DNA of 24,894 bases, from the NCBI GenBank assembly GCA_959601025.1, contig CAUGOD010000038.1, positions 1 through 24,894 on the forward strand. Direction: 5' to 3'. Positions 14,530 through 22,468 of this stretch are shown here, in pieces. Position numbers and translations under genes: made by a program. The notes under the pieces were generated by a model. That model saw only the letters and a program-made list of their open reading frames with translations. It was not told the DNA's origin and made no database searches. Positions within the stretch are counted from its first letter, which is position 1. Each line of letters starts with the position of its first letter. This DNA comes from an uncultured Oscillospiraceae bacterium (GTDB lineage: Bacteria > Bacillota > Clostridia > Oscillospirales > Acutalibacteraceae).

Positions 14530-14757
14530 AGAAAAGCCGCACAAGCGCCGCAGGGTTGAAAAGCGTCTCGTCGCCATGGGCGGAACGACTGTCCGACAGT
14601 GCGGACGGATCAGACGGGAAATCCCGCTCCTTTTTCTCAGAAGCAGTCAAACCGGCGGGTATGAGCGGGCGGATAGCCGGGAATGCTATGGCGTATGACA
14701 GGCTTCCCGAAACAGGCTGCAGTGTGAACGGGCCAAGGCGGAAAGGAGAGAGGTTGG
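14530..14757 (+). other. Long 5' leader of the sucrose phosphorylase mRNA
   Basis: About 230 bases separate the predicted transcription start from the gtfA start codon. They contain small hairpins, GTCCG/CGGAC near 14591-14606 and CGGGA/TCCCG near 14616-14628, the latter followed by a broken T-run (CTCCTTTTTCTC). No convincing coding frame or known riboswitch was recognised. Attenuation is possible but weakly supported. Confidence 0.35.
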
Positions 14758-16173
14758 ATGGGCGATATAAAGCTCCGCAATAAAGTGATGCTGATCACCT
14801 ATGCGGACAGTCTCGGGAAAAATCTGAAGGAACTGAAGCAGGCGCTGGACCGATATTTTGAGGGAGCGGTGGACGGCGTGCATATTCTGCCGTTTTTCCC
14901 TTCCTCGGCGGATCGGGGATTCGCGCCGATGCGGTACGACAGGGTGGAGGAAGCCTTCGGAGATTTCGGGGATATCGCCGCACTGGCGGCGGATCATCCC
15001 CTGATGTTTGATTTCATGGTAAATCACATTTCCCGTTCGTCGGCATATTTTCAGGATTTTCTCCGGAACAAGGACGCTTCCCCCTATAAGGAGCTGTTCA
15101 TCCGTTACCGGGAATTCTGGCCGGGCGGCGCGCCGACGCCTGAACAGGTCGATAAAATTTATAAACGCAAGCCTCGCGCTCCCTCCATTACCGCCCGCTT
15201 TGCGGACGGCAGCGAGGAGGAAATCTGGTGCACCTTCGGGGAGGAGCAGATCGACCTCGACGTGTCGAAGCCGTTCACCCGGCGCTTTATCCGGGAGACC
15301 CTGAAAGACATGTGTGAACGGGGCGCCGCGCTGATCCGGCTGGACGCGTTCGCCTACGCGGTGAAAAAGCCGGACACCTCCTGTTTCTTTATCGAGCCGG
15401 AGATGTGGGAGCTGCTCGAGGAAATCCGCGAAACGGTGGAGCCCTACGGCGTGGATATTCTCCCCGAGATTCACGAGCACTATTCCATTCAGCTGAAGCT
15501 GAGCGAACGCGGCTACTGGGTGTATGATTTCGCGCTGCCCATGCTCGTCCTTCACGCGCTGTACACCGGCCGGGGAGACCGCCTCAAGCATTGGCTGGAT
15601 ATCTGTCCCCACAGGCAGTTCACCACGCTGGACACCCACGACGGCATCGGGGTGGTGGATGTGGCCGACCTGCTGACCGAAGGCGAAATCGAGGAAACGC
15701 GGGAGCTGCTCTTTACCAAGGGAGCAAACGTCAAAAAGAGCTACAACACCGCCGCCTACAACAATCTGGATATTTACCAGATCAACTGCACCTACTACTC
15801 CGCGCTGGGGAACGACGATCAGGCCTACCTGCTCGCGAGGGCGATCCAGTTTTTTGCGCCGGGCATCCCCCAGGTGTATTACGTCGGGGCGCTGGCGGGC
15901 GCGAACGATATCGAACGGCTGGAAGCCACGAAACAGGGACGGGACATCAACCGCCACGCCTATACCCTTTCGGAAATCGCCGCCGAAACACAGCGCCCGG
16001 TGGTGCAAAAGCTGCTCGAACTGATGCGGCTGCGAAATACCCACCCGGCGTTCGACGGCGTCTGTGAAACGGCGCTGGAAGGCGAGAACGGATTGGTTAT
16101 TACCCGGACGAACGGGGAGCGTCGCCTTACGCTCCGCGCCGACCTGAAAACCCACGCGTTCACCATTGACTGA
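14758..16173 (+). CDS. gtfA: Sucrose phosphorylase (GH13 subfamily 18)
   Basis: The 471-aa enzyme is a GH13 phosphorylase that converts sucrose and phosphate into alpha-glucose-1-phosphate and fructose in the cytoplasm. The N-terminal KVMLITYADSLGKNLKELK and VHILPFFPSSADRGFAPM are hallmark sucrose phosphorylase sequences. The nucleophile is Asp196 in LIRLDAFAYA, the acid/base is Glu237 in ILPEIHEHY, and the third acidic residue is Asp295 in TLDTHDGIG. The later loop NNLDIYQINCTYY contains the LD-x-YQ residues I associate with sucrose rather than sucrose-6'-phosphate phosphorylases, but this needs comparison. There is no signal peptide. AAGGAG precedes the ATG by nine bases. It is the first gene of the locus, directly before the transporter genes. 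Confidence 0.92.
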   Translation: MGDIKLRNKVMLITYADSLGKNLKELKQALDRYFEGAVDGVHILPFFPSSADRGFAPMRYDRVEEAFGDFGDIAALAADHPLMFDFMVNHISRSSAYFQDFLRNKDASPYKELFIRYREFWPGGAPTPEQVDKIYKRKPRAPSITARFADGSEEEIWCTFGEEQIDLDVSKPFTRRFIRETLKDMCERGAALIRLDAFAYAVKKPDTSCFFIEPEMWELLEEIRETVEPYGVDILPEIHEHYSIQLKLSERGYWVYDFALPMLVLHALYTGRGDRLKHWLDICPHRQFTTLDTHDGIGVVDVADLLTEGEIEETRELLFTKGANVKKSYNTAAYNNLDIYQINCTYYSALGNDDQAYLLARAIQFFAPGIPQVYYVGALAGANDIERLEATKQGRDINRHAYTLSEIAAETQRPVVQKLLELMRLRNTHPAFDGVCETALEGENGLVITRTNGERRLTLRADLKTHAFTID

Positions 16174-16234
16174 GATAACCCGCTGGGGGTTCCACCGAAA
16201 AACCACACACGATGCAGGAAAGGAATGGTTAACA

Positions 16235-17515
16235 ATGAAAAAAATCACGCGAATTCTGGGTGTCCTCCTGGCGACCGGGCTGGTCGCTGCCTCCTTTGCC
16301 GGCTGCAGCGGCAGCAAGGGGAAGAAAATTACCTTTTTGAATACCAAAGGCGAAATCCAGAGCGAATTCGAAAAAGTGGCCAAGACGTATAAGGAAAAAA
16401 CCGGCGTTACCGTAGAAATCAGCGTCGCGCCGGCCGGCTCGTCCCCCTTCGCGACGATTTCCTCCATGTATAATTCCGGCAATCCTCCCACGATGGCGAT
16501 GCTGGACACCACCGATGTGGTATCCCTTTATGCGGAAAAGGCGCTTGACCTGTCGGACGAAGCCTGGGCCAAGGATGAGAGCGCGCAGACCTATACGATC
16601 GATGGCAAGGTCTATTCCTTTCCCATGGGGGTGGAGGCCAAAGGTCTGATCTACAATAAAACGGCGATTGAAAAGGCGCTGGGCCGCTCCTTCGATCCGG
16701 CGGAGTATAACACGCTCGATAAGCTGACGGCTCTTCTGGAGGAGCTCAAATCCAAGGGGATGGAGACCCCGGTGGTTCTCTCCAAGGAGGACTGGTCTCT
16801 CGGCTCCCATGTCTTCGGCACGGTCTATCAGTCCCAGGCGGATAGTGCGGAAGGACTGGAAGCGTATCTCGATAAGCTGCGGGCCGGCACGGGCGATCTG
16901 GCGAACAACACGCGTTACAACCAGCTGATGGACGTGTTCGACCTGCTGAAGGACAACAATATCAATAAGAAGGATCCCCTGTCCGCGGATTACGCGGTGG
17001 ACCCCTCGTATATCGTCGAAGGCAAGACGGCTTTCTGGTATAACGGCAGCTGGGCCTGGCCGAATATGGAGGTGTTCGTCAAGGAAGGCGACGCCACGGA
17101 GTACGGGTTGATGCCCCTGCCCATGGGCAGCGACGCCTCCGATTTTGCCAACACGACGCTGGTCGGCGCCGGCTCGAAGCAGATCATCATCGACCGAGTG
17201 AAGGCGACCGAGGAAGAGCAGCAGATGGCAAAGGACTTCCTGAACTGGCTGTATTCGGACGCCGAAGGCCAGAAGCAGGTGGTGGATACCCTGAACATGG
17301 TTCCCGCTTTCGGCAACAACCCCAATGAACCGGGCGACCCCCTGAGCAAAACGGTCAAATCTTATGTGAAGGACGGCAAGATTCTGTTTGAGCCGGTCGT
17401 TCCCTCGGATCACTGGTCGGTGATCGGCGCGAAGATGCAGGAATACCTCGCGGGCAAGATCGATCGCACGGCGCTGGCCACGGCGGTGGAAGAGTATTGG
17501 AAGGGAAAGGCCTGA
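16235..17515 (+). CDS. ABC transporter sugar-binding lipoprotein
   Basis: This 426-aa protein is an extracellular solute-binding protein of the carbohydrate CUT1 family. A lipoprotein signal peptide (MKKITRILGVLLATGLVAAS) ends in FAGC, with Cys24 as the lipidated residue. The mature protein begins with a short Gly/Ser/Lys linker and KITFLNTKGEIQSEFEKVAK, the usual first strand and helix. YNGSWAWPNMEVF and FNDEW-like C-terminal segments fit sugar-binding members. From its place between sucrose phosphorylase and the permeases, sucrose or short fructo-oligosaccharides are the likely ligands (inference). The start at 16235 has AAAGGA about ten bases upstream. It follows gtfA by 61 bases, with only a short AACCC/GGGTT stem between them. 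Confidence 0.92.
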   Translation: MKKITRILGVLLATGLVAASFAGCSGSKGKKITFLNTKGEIQSEFEKVAKTYKEKTGVTVEISVAPAGSSPFATISSMYNSGNPPTMAMLDTTDVVSLYAEKALDLSDEAWAKDESAQTYTIDGKVYSFPMGVEAKGLIYNKTAIEKALGRSFDPAEYNTLDKLTALLEELKSKGMETPVVLSKEDWSLGSHVFGTVYQSQADSAEGLEAYLDKLRAGTGDLANNTRYNQLMDVFDLLKDNNINKKDPLSADYAVDPSYIVEGKTAFWYNGSWAWPNMEVFVKEGDATEYGLMPLPMGSDASDFANTTLVGAGSKQIIIDRVKATEEEQQMAKDFLNWLYSDAEGQKQVVDTLNMVPAFGNNPNEPGDPLSKTVKSYVKDGKILFEPVVPSDHWSVIGAKMQEYLAGKIDRTALATAVEEYWKGKA

Positions 17516-17517
17516 CC

Positions 17518-17643
17518 CTCCGCCGGGATAGACACTCTCCCGGCCGCCCCGCTTCCAGCCAGCGCTTCTCCTCGGTCCGCCTATCCCGCCGGAAAGAGCG
17601 GACGTCGAGGCGATTAAACGCAATGAAAAGGGAGGGGCCCTCC
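17518..17643 (+). other. Structured gap between binding-protein and permease genes
   Basis: Arms at 17519-17531 and 17581-17593 (CGGGATAG/CTATCCCG core) pair over 13 positions with one mismatch. GGAGGGGCCCTCC (17631-17643) is a second small palindrome. There is no T-run after either, so they look like mRNA-stabilising or processing stems rather than terminators. Such stems commonly leave the binding-protein transcript in excess over the permease transcript. Confidence 0.55.
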
Positions 17644-17721
17644 GCGAAAAAATGCGTTCTCTGAGGAGAGAGGCTTTCTCCGTGGGGGACGCCCTCCGTT
17701 TCATGAAAGGATGACGCTTCT

Positions 17722-18597
17722 ATGGGTGAGAAAACAAGACTCGGTAAAACAAAGCTGTTTCTGATCTTTGGTTTCCCGGCGCTGTTCTTCTTCTGCGCCG
17801 TTGTGGCGGTTCCCGTGATCTACGGTCTGTATCTAACCCTGACAAACTGGGACGGGATTTCCAGCGCGAAGGATTTCGTCGGTTTCGAAAATTATAGTAA
17901 GGTCTTTCAGGACAGCGAATTCTGGAGTTCCCTGTGGCTGACCCTCAAATATGTGGTTGTTTCGGTTCTTCTTATTAATATAGTGGCCTTTGTGCTTGCT
18001 TATCTATTGACCAGCGGCGTAAAGGGACAGAATTTCCTTCGGTCGGCGTTCTTTACCCCCAACCTGATCGGCGGCATCGTCCTCGGTTTTATCTGGCAGT
18101 TCGTCTTCAACCGCGCCCTGACAGAGTTGGGCGGGACGATCCCGTTTTTTGAAAATACCTTTTTGGGAGACCCCTCCAAGGCGTTCTGGGCGCTGGTGAT
18201 CGTGACGGTCTGGCAGTATTCCGGTTACATGATGATCATTTATGTGGCCGGCTTTATGTCCATCCCCGGCGACCTGCTGGAGGCGTCGAGCATCGACGGC
18301 TGCACGGCGTGGCAGACCACCCGGCGCATTGTCCTGCCGCTGATGATGCCGTCCTTCGTCATCTGTCTGTTTCTGTCCATCCAGCGCTGCTTCATGGTGT
18401 ACGACTTGAACCTGTCTCTGACCAACGGCGGGCCCTTCGGTTCCACTAAGATGGTGGCTATGCATGTGTACAACAAAGCGTTCCTCTCCCGCGAATACGG
18501 CGTCGGCCAGGCGGAGGCGTTTGTGCTGTTCCTGGTGGTGGCGGCAATTTGCGTGACCCAGATTTATCTCGGCAAGCGGAAGGAGGTTGAGGCGTGA
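17722..18597 (+). CDS. Sugar ABC transporter permease, MalF/UgpA type
   Basis: The 291-aa inner permease has six or so membrane helices, beginning with LFLIFGFPALFFFCAVVAVP. The coupling EAA loop is seen as EASSIDGCTAWQTTRRIVLP near residues 188-207, the site that docks the ATPase. YLTLTNWDG near the N-terminus is typical of CUT1 permeases. With the following MalG-type protein it forms the heterodimeric channel for the sugar delivered by the lipoprotein. AAAGGA lies ten bases before the ATG. The stop codon overlaps the next start (TGATG), so the two subunits are translationally coupled. Confidence 0.94.
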   Translation: MGEKTRLGKTKLFLIFGFPALFFFCAVVAVPVIYGLYLTLTNWDGISSAKDFVGFENYSKVFQDSEFWSSLWLTLKYVVVSVLLINIVAFVLAYLLTSGVKGQNFLRSAFFTPNLIGGIVLGFIWQFVFNRALTELGGTIPFFENTFLGDPSKAFWALVIVTVWQYSGYMMIIYVAGFMSIPGDLLEASSIDGCTAWQTTRRIVLPLMMPSFVICLFLSIQRCFMVYDLNLSLTNGGPFGSTKMVAMHVYNKAFLSREYGVGQAEAFVLFLVVAAICVTQIYLGKRKEVEA

Positions 18598-19457
18598 TGA
18601 ATGGAATGGCCGGAGGAACCCGAAAACGGGTGTTTAACGTGGTAAAAACCGTGCTGCTTTTCGTCCTGCTCCTGCTTTACATGGCGCCATTTATTCTGGT
18701 GATTATCAATGCCTTCAAAAGCAACGGCGCGATCCTGTCCTCCCCGCTTAGTCTGGTCGACCCGGACGGCTTTACCGTCGCCAATTTCTCCAAGGCGTGG
18801 GAACGGATGAATTTCCTGTGTTCCTTTATGAATTCGCTGCTGATTACGGTGGTCAGCGTGGTGTTGATCGTGCTGATCTCCTCCATGACCGCCTGGTTGT
18901 TTGTCCGATTTGACTGGAAGATCAACAAAATCTTTTTTGGCGCCATGGTGGCGGCCATGATTATTCCCTTTCAGGTCATCATGATCCCTCTGGTGTATGT
19001 ATATGGCGGGGTTCTGGATATCCTGGGCAATCCCGTTACCCTGATGGCGATGAACGTCGGCTTTGGCGTGAGCATGGCGACGTTTATCTACCATGGTTTT
19101 ATCAAGGGCGGCGTACCGCTCTCGCTGGAGGAAGCGGCGACGCTGGACGGCTGCACCCGCACGCAGATGTTCTTTAAGGTGGTGTTCCCGCTGCTCAAGC
19201 CGACTACCGCGACCATTGTGGTGCTTGACGTACTGTGGGTGTGGAACGACTATCTTCTGCCGAGCCTGGTGCTGTCCAACAACCGGGACGCGTTTACACT
19301 GCCGCTTTCCACCTATACCTTTTACGGAACCTATCTCACCGATTACGGCGCGATCATGGCGGCGCTCTGCCTTACCGCGCTGCCGGTGATCATTCTGTAC
19401 CTTTTTCTGCAGAAGCAGATTATTTCCGGCGTAATTTCCGGCGCCGTCAAAGCATAA
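18597..19457 (+). CDS. Sugar ABC transporter permease, MalG/UgpE type
   Basis: The second permease subunit has 286 aa and six predicted helices. Its EAA loop is EEAATLDGCTRTQMFFKVVF near residues 180-199. The segments PFQVIMIPLVYVYG and WNDYLLPSLVLSNN are typical of the MalG family. The start could be ATG at 18597 or GTG at 18594; AGGAGG (18581-18586) is ten and seven bases away respectively, and the two differ by one residue. The ATG overlaps the previous stop by one base. No ATPase gene follows, so a shared MsmK-type ATPase encoded elsewhere must power the transporter (inference). Confidence 0.94.
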   Translation: MNGMAGGTRKRVFNVVKTVLLFVLLLLYMAPFILVIINAFKSNGAILSSPLSLVDPDGFTVANFSKAWERMNFLCSFMNSLLITVVSVVLIVLISSMTAWLFVRFDWKINKIFFGAMVAAMIIPFQVIMIPLVYVYGGVLDILGNPVTLMAMNVGFGVSMATFIYHGFIKGGVPLSLEEAATLDGCTRTQMFFKVVFPLLKPTTATIVVLDVLWVWNDYLLPSLVLSNNRDAFTLPLSTYTFYGTYLTDYGAIMAALCLTALPVIILYLFLQKQIISGVISGAVKA

Positions 19458-19497
19458 GAGGACAATAGGAAAACGGTGAGACGGCTTGACGGCGCCG
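19439..19497 (+). other. 12-bp stem spanning the permease stop codon
   Basis: CGGCGCCGTCAA (19439-19450) and TTGACGGCGCCG (19486-19497) are perfectly complementary, placing the permease stop codon in the loop. No T-run follows. It may protect the 3' end of the transporter mRNA or mark a processing site. Confidence 0.6.
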
Positions 19498-19520
19498 CCG
19501 CCAAGGCATAAAAGAATAGC

Positions 19521-19549
19521 GGCCGCATCTCCCGCCAGGGGATGCGGCC
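19521..19549 (+). other. Second stem-loop after the permease gene
   Basis: GGCCGCATC pairs with GATGCGGCC around 11 bases. There is no T-run after it, so it is a weak terminator at best. Together with the 19439-19497 stem it separates the transporter genes from the GH32 gene. Confidence 0.55.
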
Positions 19550-19591
19550 CCTGCGTCGTAAAAACCGCCGGCGGAATTCTCGGTTCTTTTC

Positions 19592-19620
19592 TTGCCAAAC
19601 CGGCGGGAATGGGATACAAT
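19592..19620 (+). promoter_or_regulatory. Internal promoter before the GH32 gene
   Basis: TTGCCA (19592-19597), a 17-base spacer and TACAAT (19615-19620) form a good sigma-A type promoter. It would drive GH32, the regulator and the kinase separately from the transporter. No operator resembling the one at 14483-14500 overlaps it. Confidence 0.6.
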
Positions 19621-19658
19621 AAAAGGAATGGAAGGATTTGCGAAATGGGAATGGCAGA

Positions 19659-21359
19659 ATGAGCATACCTGCACCGAAAGGCGCCGGAAAGGGGGAACTC
19701 CCATTGAGCCAGAAAGTGATGGAACGGGATTATCTGTGGATGCCGATATACCCCGGGGGAGAAAAACGGACGGTTGAAATTTACGACGCCGGGAAAAAGA
19801 CACTGGAGCTGGCGATTCCCTGCGCTGTCCGGCCGGAGTCTTCGGCTGCCGGGGAACGCCCGTTTTTCGCCTGCCTGCCGGTGGCGGCCTACCGCGGGCG
19901 TACGCTGACTTTCGAGGGTGCGCCTTCCGGCTGGGTAGCCTCTCTTCGCTGCGAGTCCGCGCCCCCTTCGCCGCCCGCCTGTCCGCGTCCGCTTCTGCAT
20001 TTCACTCCGCCCACCGGCTGGATCAACGATCCGAACGGTCTGGTGCTTGCGGACGGGATTTATCATCTGTATTATCAATACAACCCCTGTGACGTGGAGT
20101 GGGGGAATATGACCTGGGGGCACGCTCACAGCCGGGATATGTTTCAGTGGGAATGGGACGATCCCGTCCTGTATCCGGATGAAACCGGCACGATGTTTTC
20201 CGGCTGCGCCTTCCGGGACGACCGGAACGCCGCCGGCTTTGGCCGAGGACGGCTTTTGTACTATTACACCGCCGCGGGCGGCACGAACGCCTGGTCCGAT
20301 GGGCGGCCGTACGTTCAATATCTGGCGCTCGGCGCGTCGGGAGGGATGCGGCTGGAAAAGACCGGTCGGGTCATGATTCCCGCCATTGCCGAAGGAAACC
20401 GTGATCCTAAGGTATTTTATCACGAAGCCTCCGGCGCGTATATCCTAGTCCTGTATCTTTCCGGTAACGAGTTCGCCCTTTTCCGTTCATCCGACCTGCT
20501 GCACTGGAAGGAATCCCAGCGCCTGGCGCTGGACGGGGCATGGGAGTGCCCCGATCTGCTGGAGCTGCCGGTGGACGGCGGAGGAAAGCAGTGGGTGTTC
20601 TGGTCGGCGGACGGGTACTACTTCACCGGGGAGTTTGATGGCTTTCGCTTCACGCCGACTGGACCTCGCCGCTGCGCCTATGCGGGCGGGGAGCCGAACG
20701 CCGGCGGCGGACCGCTCCGGCCGGGAGTGACGTTGCTCCCCTATGCGGCCCAGACCGTGGCGGGGATGGAGGACGGCCGGACGATCAGTATTGCCTGGCT
20801 GCGGACGACTAATCCCCCACGGATTTCCGATCCGCCTCGGACATCCAGTTCGTCTGGTTACGGCACAGCGCGGCTGCCCTATACCGGGATGATGGCGCTG
20901 CCGGTCGAGCTGTCCCTGACGGAGGATCGGCGGATACGGCTTACTCCGGTCCGGGAACTGGACGCGCTGCGGGGCCGCCGTACGTTGTTGACGCGCGGGG
21001 CGGCGGTGGAAATGAAAACGGCGTTTGAACTGACCCTGACGCTGAAAAACGGATCTGCCGAGGCGGAGCTTCCCGCCGGACGGCTGGAGGCGGATGGAAG
21101 GAGCGGCCGGTGCCGCTTTACCTCTGCGCTTTCGACGCGGGAATTTTCCTATGCCGGGGCGGCCGATTCGGCGGAGGGTCTCTCGCTCCGCCTGATTGCG
21201 GATACGGGGATCGTCGAGATTTTTGCGCAGGACGGAACGATCGCCATGGCGTGCGAAACGGCGCCGGTGCTGTCCGGCCGTGTACGCTGCCGGATCAACG
21301 GAACGGGGGAGGCTTTTGCCGCACCCTACTCCCTCTGTGATTTTTCTTCCCGGAAGTAA
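19659..21359 (+). CDS. Intracellular GH32 beta-fructosidase (sucrose/fructan hydrolase)
   Basis: The enzyme has 566 aa from this start. It releases fructose from sucrose, sucrose-6-phosphate or fructo-oligosaccharides. The GH32 triad is complete: nucleophile Asp124 in WINDPNG, transition-state stabiliser Asp249 in NRDPKVF, and acid/base Glu296 in WECPDL. About 110 residues with beta-domain character precede WINDPNG, and a beta-sandwich follows the five-blade propeller. There is no signal peptide, so it acts on imported sugar. The start is uncertain: ATG 19659 has no clear ribosome binding site, TTG 19704 has AAAGGGGG eight bases upstream, and TTG 19638 is also in frame. Because the importer is an ABC system, unphosphorylated oligosaccharides are more likely substrates than sucrose-6-phosphate (inference). 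Confidence 0.9.
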   Translation: MSIPAPKGAGKGELPLSQKVMERDYLWMPIYPGGEKRTVEIYDAGKKTLELAIPCAVRPESSAAGERPFFACLPVAAYRGRTLTFEGAPSGWVASLRCESAPPSPPACPRPLLHFTPPTGWINDPNGLVLADGIYHLYYQYNPCDVEWGNMTWGHAHSRDMFQWEWDDPVLYPDETGTMFSGCAFRDDRNAAGFGRGRLLYYYTAAGGTNAWSDGRPYVQYLALGASGGMRLEKTGRVMIPAIAEGNRDPKVFYHEASGAYILVLYLSGNEFALFRSSDLLHWKESQRLALDGAWECPDLLELPVDGGGKQWVFWSADGYYFTGEFDGFRFTPTGPRRCAYAGGEPNAGGGPLRPGVTLLPYAAQTVAGMEDGRTISIAWLRTTNPPRISDPPRTSSSSGYGTARLPYTGMMALPVELSLTEDRRIRLTPVRELDALRGRRTLLTRGAAVEMKTAFELTLTLKNGSAEAELPAGRLEADGRSGRCRFTSALSTREFSYAGAADSAEGLSLRLIADTGIVEIFAQDGTIAMACETAPVLSGRVRCRINGTGEAFAAPYSLCDFSSRK

Positions 21360-21405
21360 GACGGTTTTACGGCAGGTTCTTTGTAAAAGAAAGGCATGAT
21401 GGAAA

Positions 21406-22428
21406 ATGGCGACACTCAAGGATGTGGCCGAAAGGGCAGGAATTACCGTTACGACGGTTTCCCGCGTGCTTAACAACCGGGGCTATATCAGCGATAAAAC
21501 CCGGGAAAAGGTGTACGCCGCGATGCGGGAGCTGAATTATCGGCCCAACGAGGTGGCGCGCTCCCTGTCCAAAAAACGGACCAATGTGATTGGCGTCATC
21601 GTCCCCTCGGTGCTGCATCCCTATTTCAGCAGGGTGGTGCATTATCTCGAACATTTCGCCGCGGCGAAGGATTATAAAATCATGCTCTGCGTTTCCAACC
21701 ATGAAAAAGAAAAGGAGCTCGAATACATCGATATGCTCCGTTCCAACAAGGTGGCCGGGATCGTTATCTGTTCCCGGACGGTGGACATCGCCGGGTATCT
21801 CGACCTCGGTATGCCGGTGGTCACCTTTGAGCGGGAGCTGCCGGGGAATATTGTGTCGGTATCCTGCGACAACCGTCGGGGGGGGCTTCTTGCAACCCGG
21901 CATTTGCTGGAATGCGGCTGCCGCCGCCTGATCCATATCAGCGGCAGTCGGAACGTGCCGATTGTCGCCGATCAGCGGGGTGCGGCGTTCGAGGAGGCCT
22001 GCCGGGCAGCGGGAGTGGAATACATGGTGTACCATACGGAAGAGGCGCAGTTTCTCTCCATGAATTACGCCGCTTTTATAGAGAAGATCATCGAGGACAA
22101 CGTTGCTGGGCGTCCGAGGGGCGAGCGGGCAGACGGCATTTTCGCCAGCAGCGACGTGATCGCCGCTCAGGTGCTTCAGGCCTGCGCCCGTTCCGGCGTC
22201 CGGGTGCCGGAGGACGTACAGGTCGTCGGTTTCGACGATGTGGAGATCGCTTCGTTGACCATCCCGACTATCACCAGTATCCACCAGCCGGTGGAGGATA
22301 TGTGCCGCTACACGATTTCCCATATCCTGCGGCGGCTGGACGGAGAGACGGTCCCCACCCGTACGGTGCTGCCGGTTCAGCTGATGGCGCGGGGGTCTAC
22401 CGCGCCGACGGACGGACAGGCTTCCTGA
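21406..22428 (+). CDS. LacI-family transcriptional regulator of the sucrose locus
   Basis: The 340-aa regulator has an N-terminal helix-turn-helix (TLKDVAERAGITVTTVSRVL, residues 3-22) and the hinge-helix sequence NEVARSLSKKRTN. A periplasmic-binding-protein-like sensor domain begins at VIGVIVPSVLHPYF. It is probably a ScrR/SusR-type repressor released by sucrose, fructose or a phosphorylated sugar; the effector is not visible in the sequence. The palindrome at 14483-14500 is the likely operator. It lies 46 bases after GH32 and 40 bases before the fructokinase, in the same direction. The start ATG has only AAAGG at 13 bases, suggesting low expression. Confidence 0.92.
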   Translation: MATLKDVAERAGITVTTVSRVLNNRGYISDKTREKVYAAMRELNYRPNEVARSLSKKRTNVIGVIVPSVLHPYFSRVVHYLEHFAAAKDYKIMLCVSNHEKEKELEYIDMLRSNKVAGIVICSRTVDIAGYLDLGMPVVTFERELPGNIVSVSCDNRRGGLLATRHLLECGCRRLIHISGSRNVPIVADQRGAAFEEACRAAGVEYMVYHTEEAQFLSMNYAAFIEKIIEDNVAGRPRGERADGIFASSDVIAAQVLQACARSGVRVPEDVQVVGFDDVEIASLTIPTITSIHQPVEDMCRYTISHILRRLDGETVPTRTVLPVQLMARGSTAPTDGQAS

Positions 22429-22468
22429 AAACCCGGCGAAAGGAAACCAAACATAAGGAGGAAATTTT

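Noticed and set aside
14523..14783. 86-codon plus-strand frame in the gtfA leader
   Set aside because: No family match, weak start context, and it overlaps the gtfA start in another frame.
14686..16512. 608-codon minus-strand open frame opposite gtfA
   Set aside because: Low-complexity shadow translation with no motifs or ribosome binding site; sucrose phosphorylase on the plus strand has complete catalytic motifs.
16229..17704. 491-codon minus-strand open frame opposite the binding-protein gene
   Set aside because: Same reasoning: the plus-strand lipoprotein is clear and the antisense product resembles nothing.
18564..20423. 619-codon minus-strand open frame opposite the permease and GH32 genes
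   Set aside because: It crosses two secure plus-strand genes and the intergenic stems between them and has no recognisable domain.
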